This document shows positions 15,010 to 15,025 of a stretch of 15,025 nt of DNA, one piece after another; the stretch's first letter is position 1; each line of letters opens with the position of its first letter. This DNA is from Bacteroidales bacterium (GTDB lineage Bacteria; Bacteroidota; Bacteroidia; Bacteroidales; UBA7960): assembly GCA_007123065.1 (NCBI GenBank), contig SKSI01000049.1, positions 1-15,025 on the forward strand, in the 5' to 3' direction. A program made the position numbers and the translations under genes. Under the pieces are notes generated by a model that worked only from the letters and a program-made list of their open reading frames with translations, was not told the origin of the DNA and did not search any database.

Positions 15010-15025
15010 CAGACCATATCATAAC

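Noticed and set aside
14508..15022. Long reverse-strand reading frames (169 and 111 codons) opposite the rpsP tail
   Set aside because: They mirror the 42-base repeat with no stop codon and give low-complexity Ser/Ala/Phe or Leu/Pro strings; the S16 frame explains the region.
1..15025. A previously undescribed defence, mobile or biosynthetic system
   Set aside because: The genes are mostly core housekeeping families with normal lengths; no nuclease/toxin cassette, integrase, transposase or biosynthetic cluster is seen, so I make no such claim.

Overview
The window looks like ordinary chromosomal DNA from a member of the Bacteroidota, probably Bacteroidales-like. Clues are the TAnnTTTG-type -7 boxes instead of sigma70 promoters, weak Shine-Dalgarno signals, a rhomboid with the Bacteroidota C-terminal DUF6576 tail, a ribosomal protein S16 with a long acidic/basic tail, the Bacteroidota-style MutL C-terminus, and a small Bacteroidota-specific protein just before mutL. 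No tRNA, rRNA, CRISPR array, insertion sequence or phage gene is visible, and no gene-free stretch exceeds 300 bases. Genes cover almost all of the window and all appear intact.

Left part, plus strand (6-8191): a multi-span DUF6580 putative transport protein; a 273-base spacer with a hairpin and ten tandem TTAACC-like hexamers; a small tail-anchored-like protein; mutL (mismatch repair); two adjacent rhomboid-family membrane proteins; uvrB (nucleotide excision repair); and a PLP-dependent alpha-oxoamine synthase family enzyme (serine palmitoyltransferase / KBL / 8-amino-7-oxononanoate synthase type). A strong hairpin flanked by T runs on both strands (8206-8246) sits at the convergent junction and reaches into the end of the next gene.

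Right part, minus strand (14052 down to 8225): dnaE (replicative polymerase alpha subunit), trxA, a DUF58 protein with a TTG start, and a membrane-anchored PAS sensor with no output domain. The spacings of 15 to 65 bases suggest one transcription unit. A 147-base divergent promoter region separates dnaE from rpsP (plus strand, 14200-15009), which carries five 42-base tandem repeats in its 3' end.

The theme is genome maintenance (MutL, UvrB, DnaE) mixed with envelope functions (rhomboids, lipid-type acyltransferase, PAS sensor). I found no convincing undescribed multi-gene system. The points most worth a second look are the hexamer array upstream of the mutL unit, the altered endonuclease motif of MutL, the graded repeats in rpsP, the sensor without an effector, and the terminator that overlaps coding sequence.
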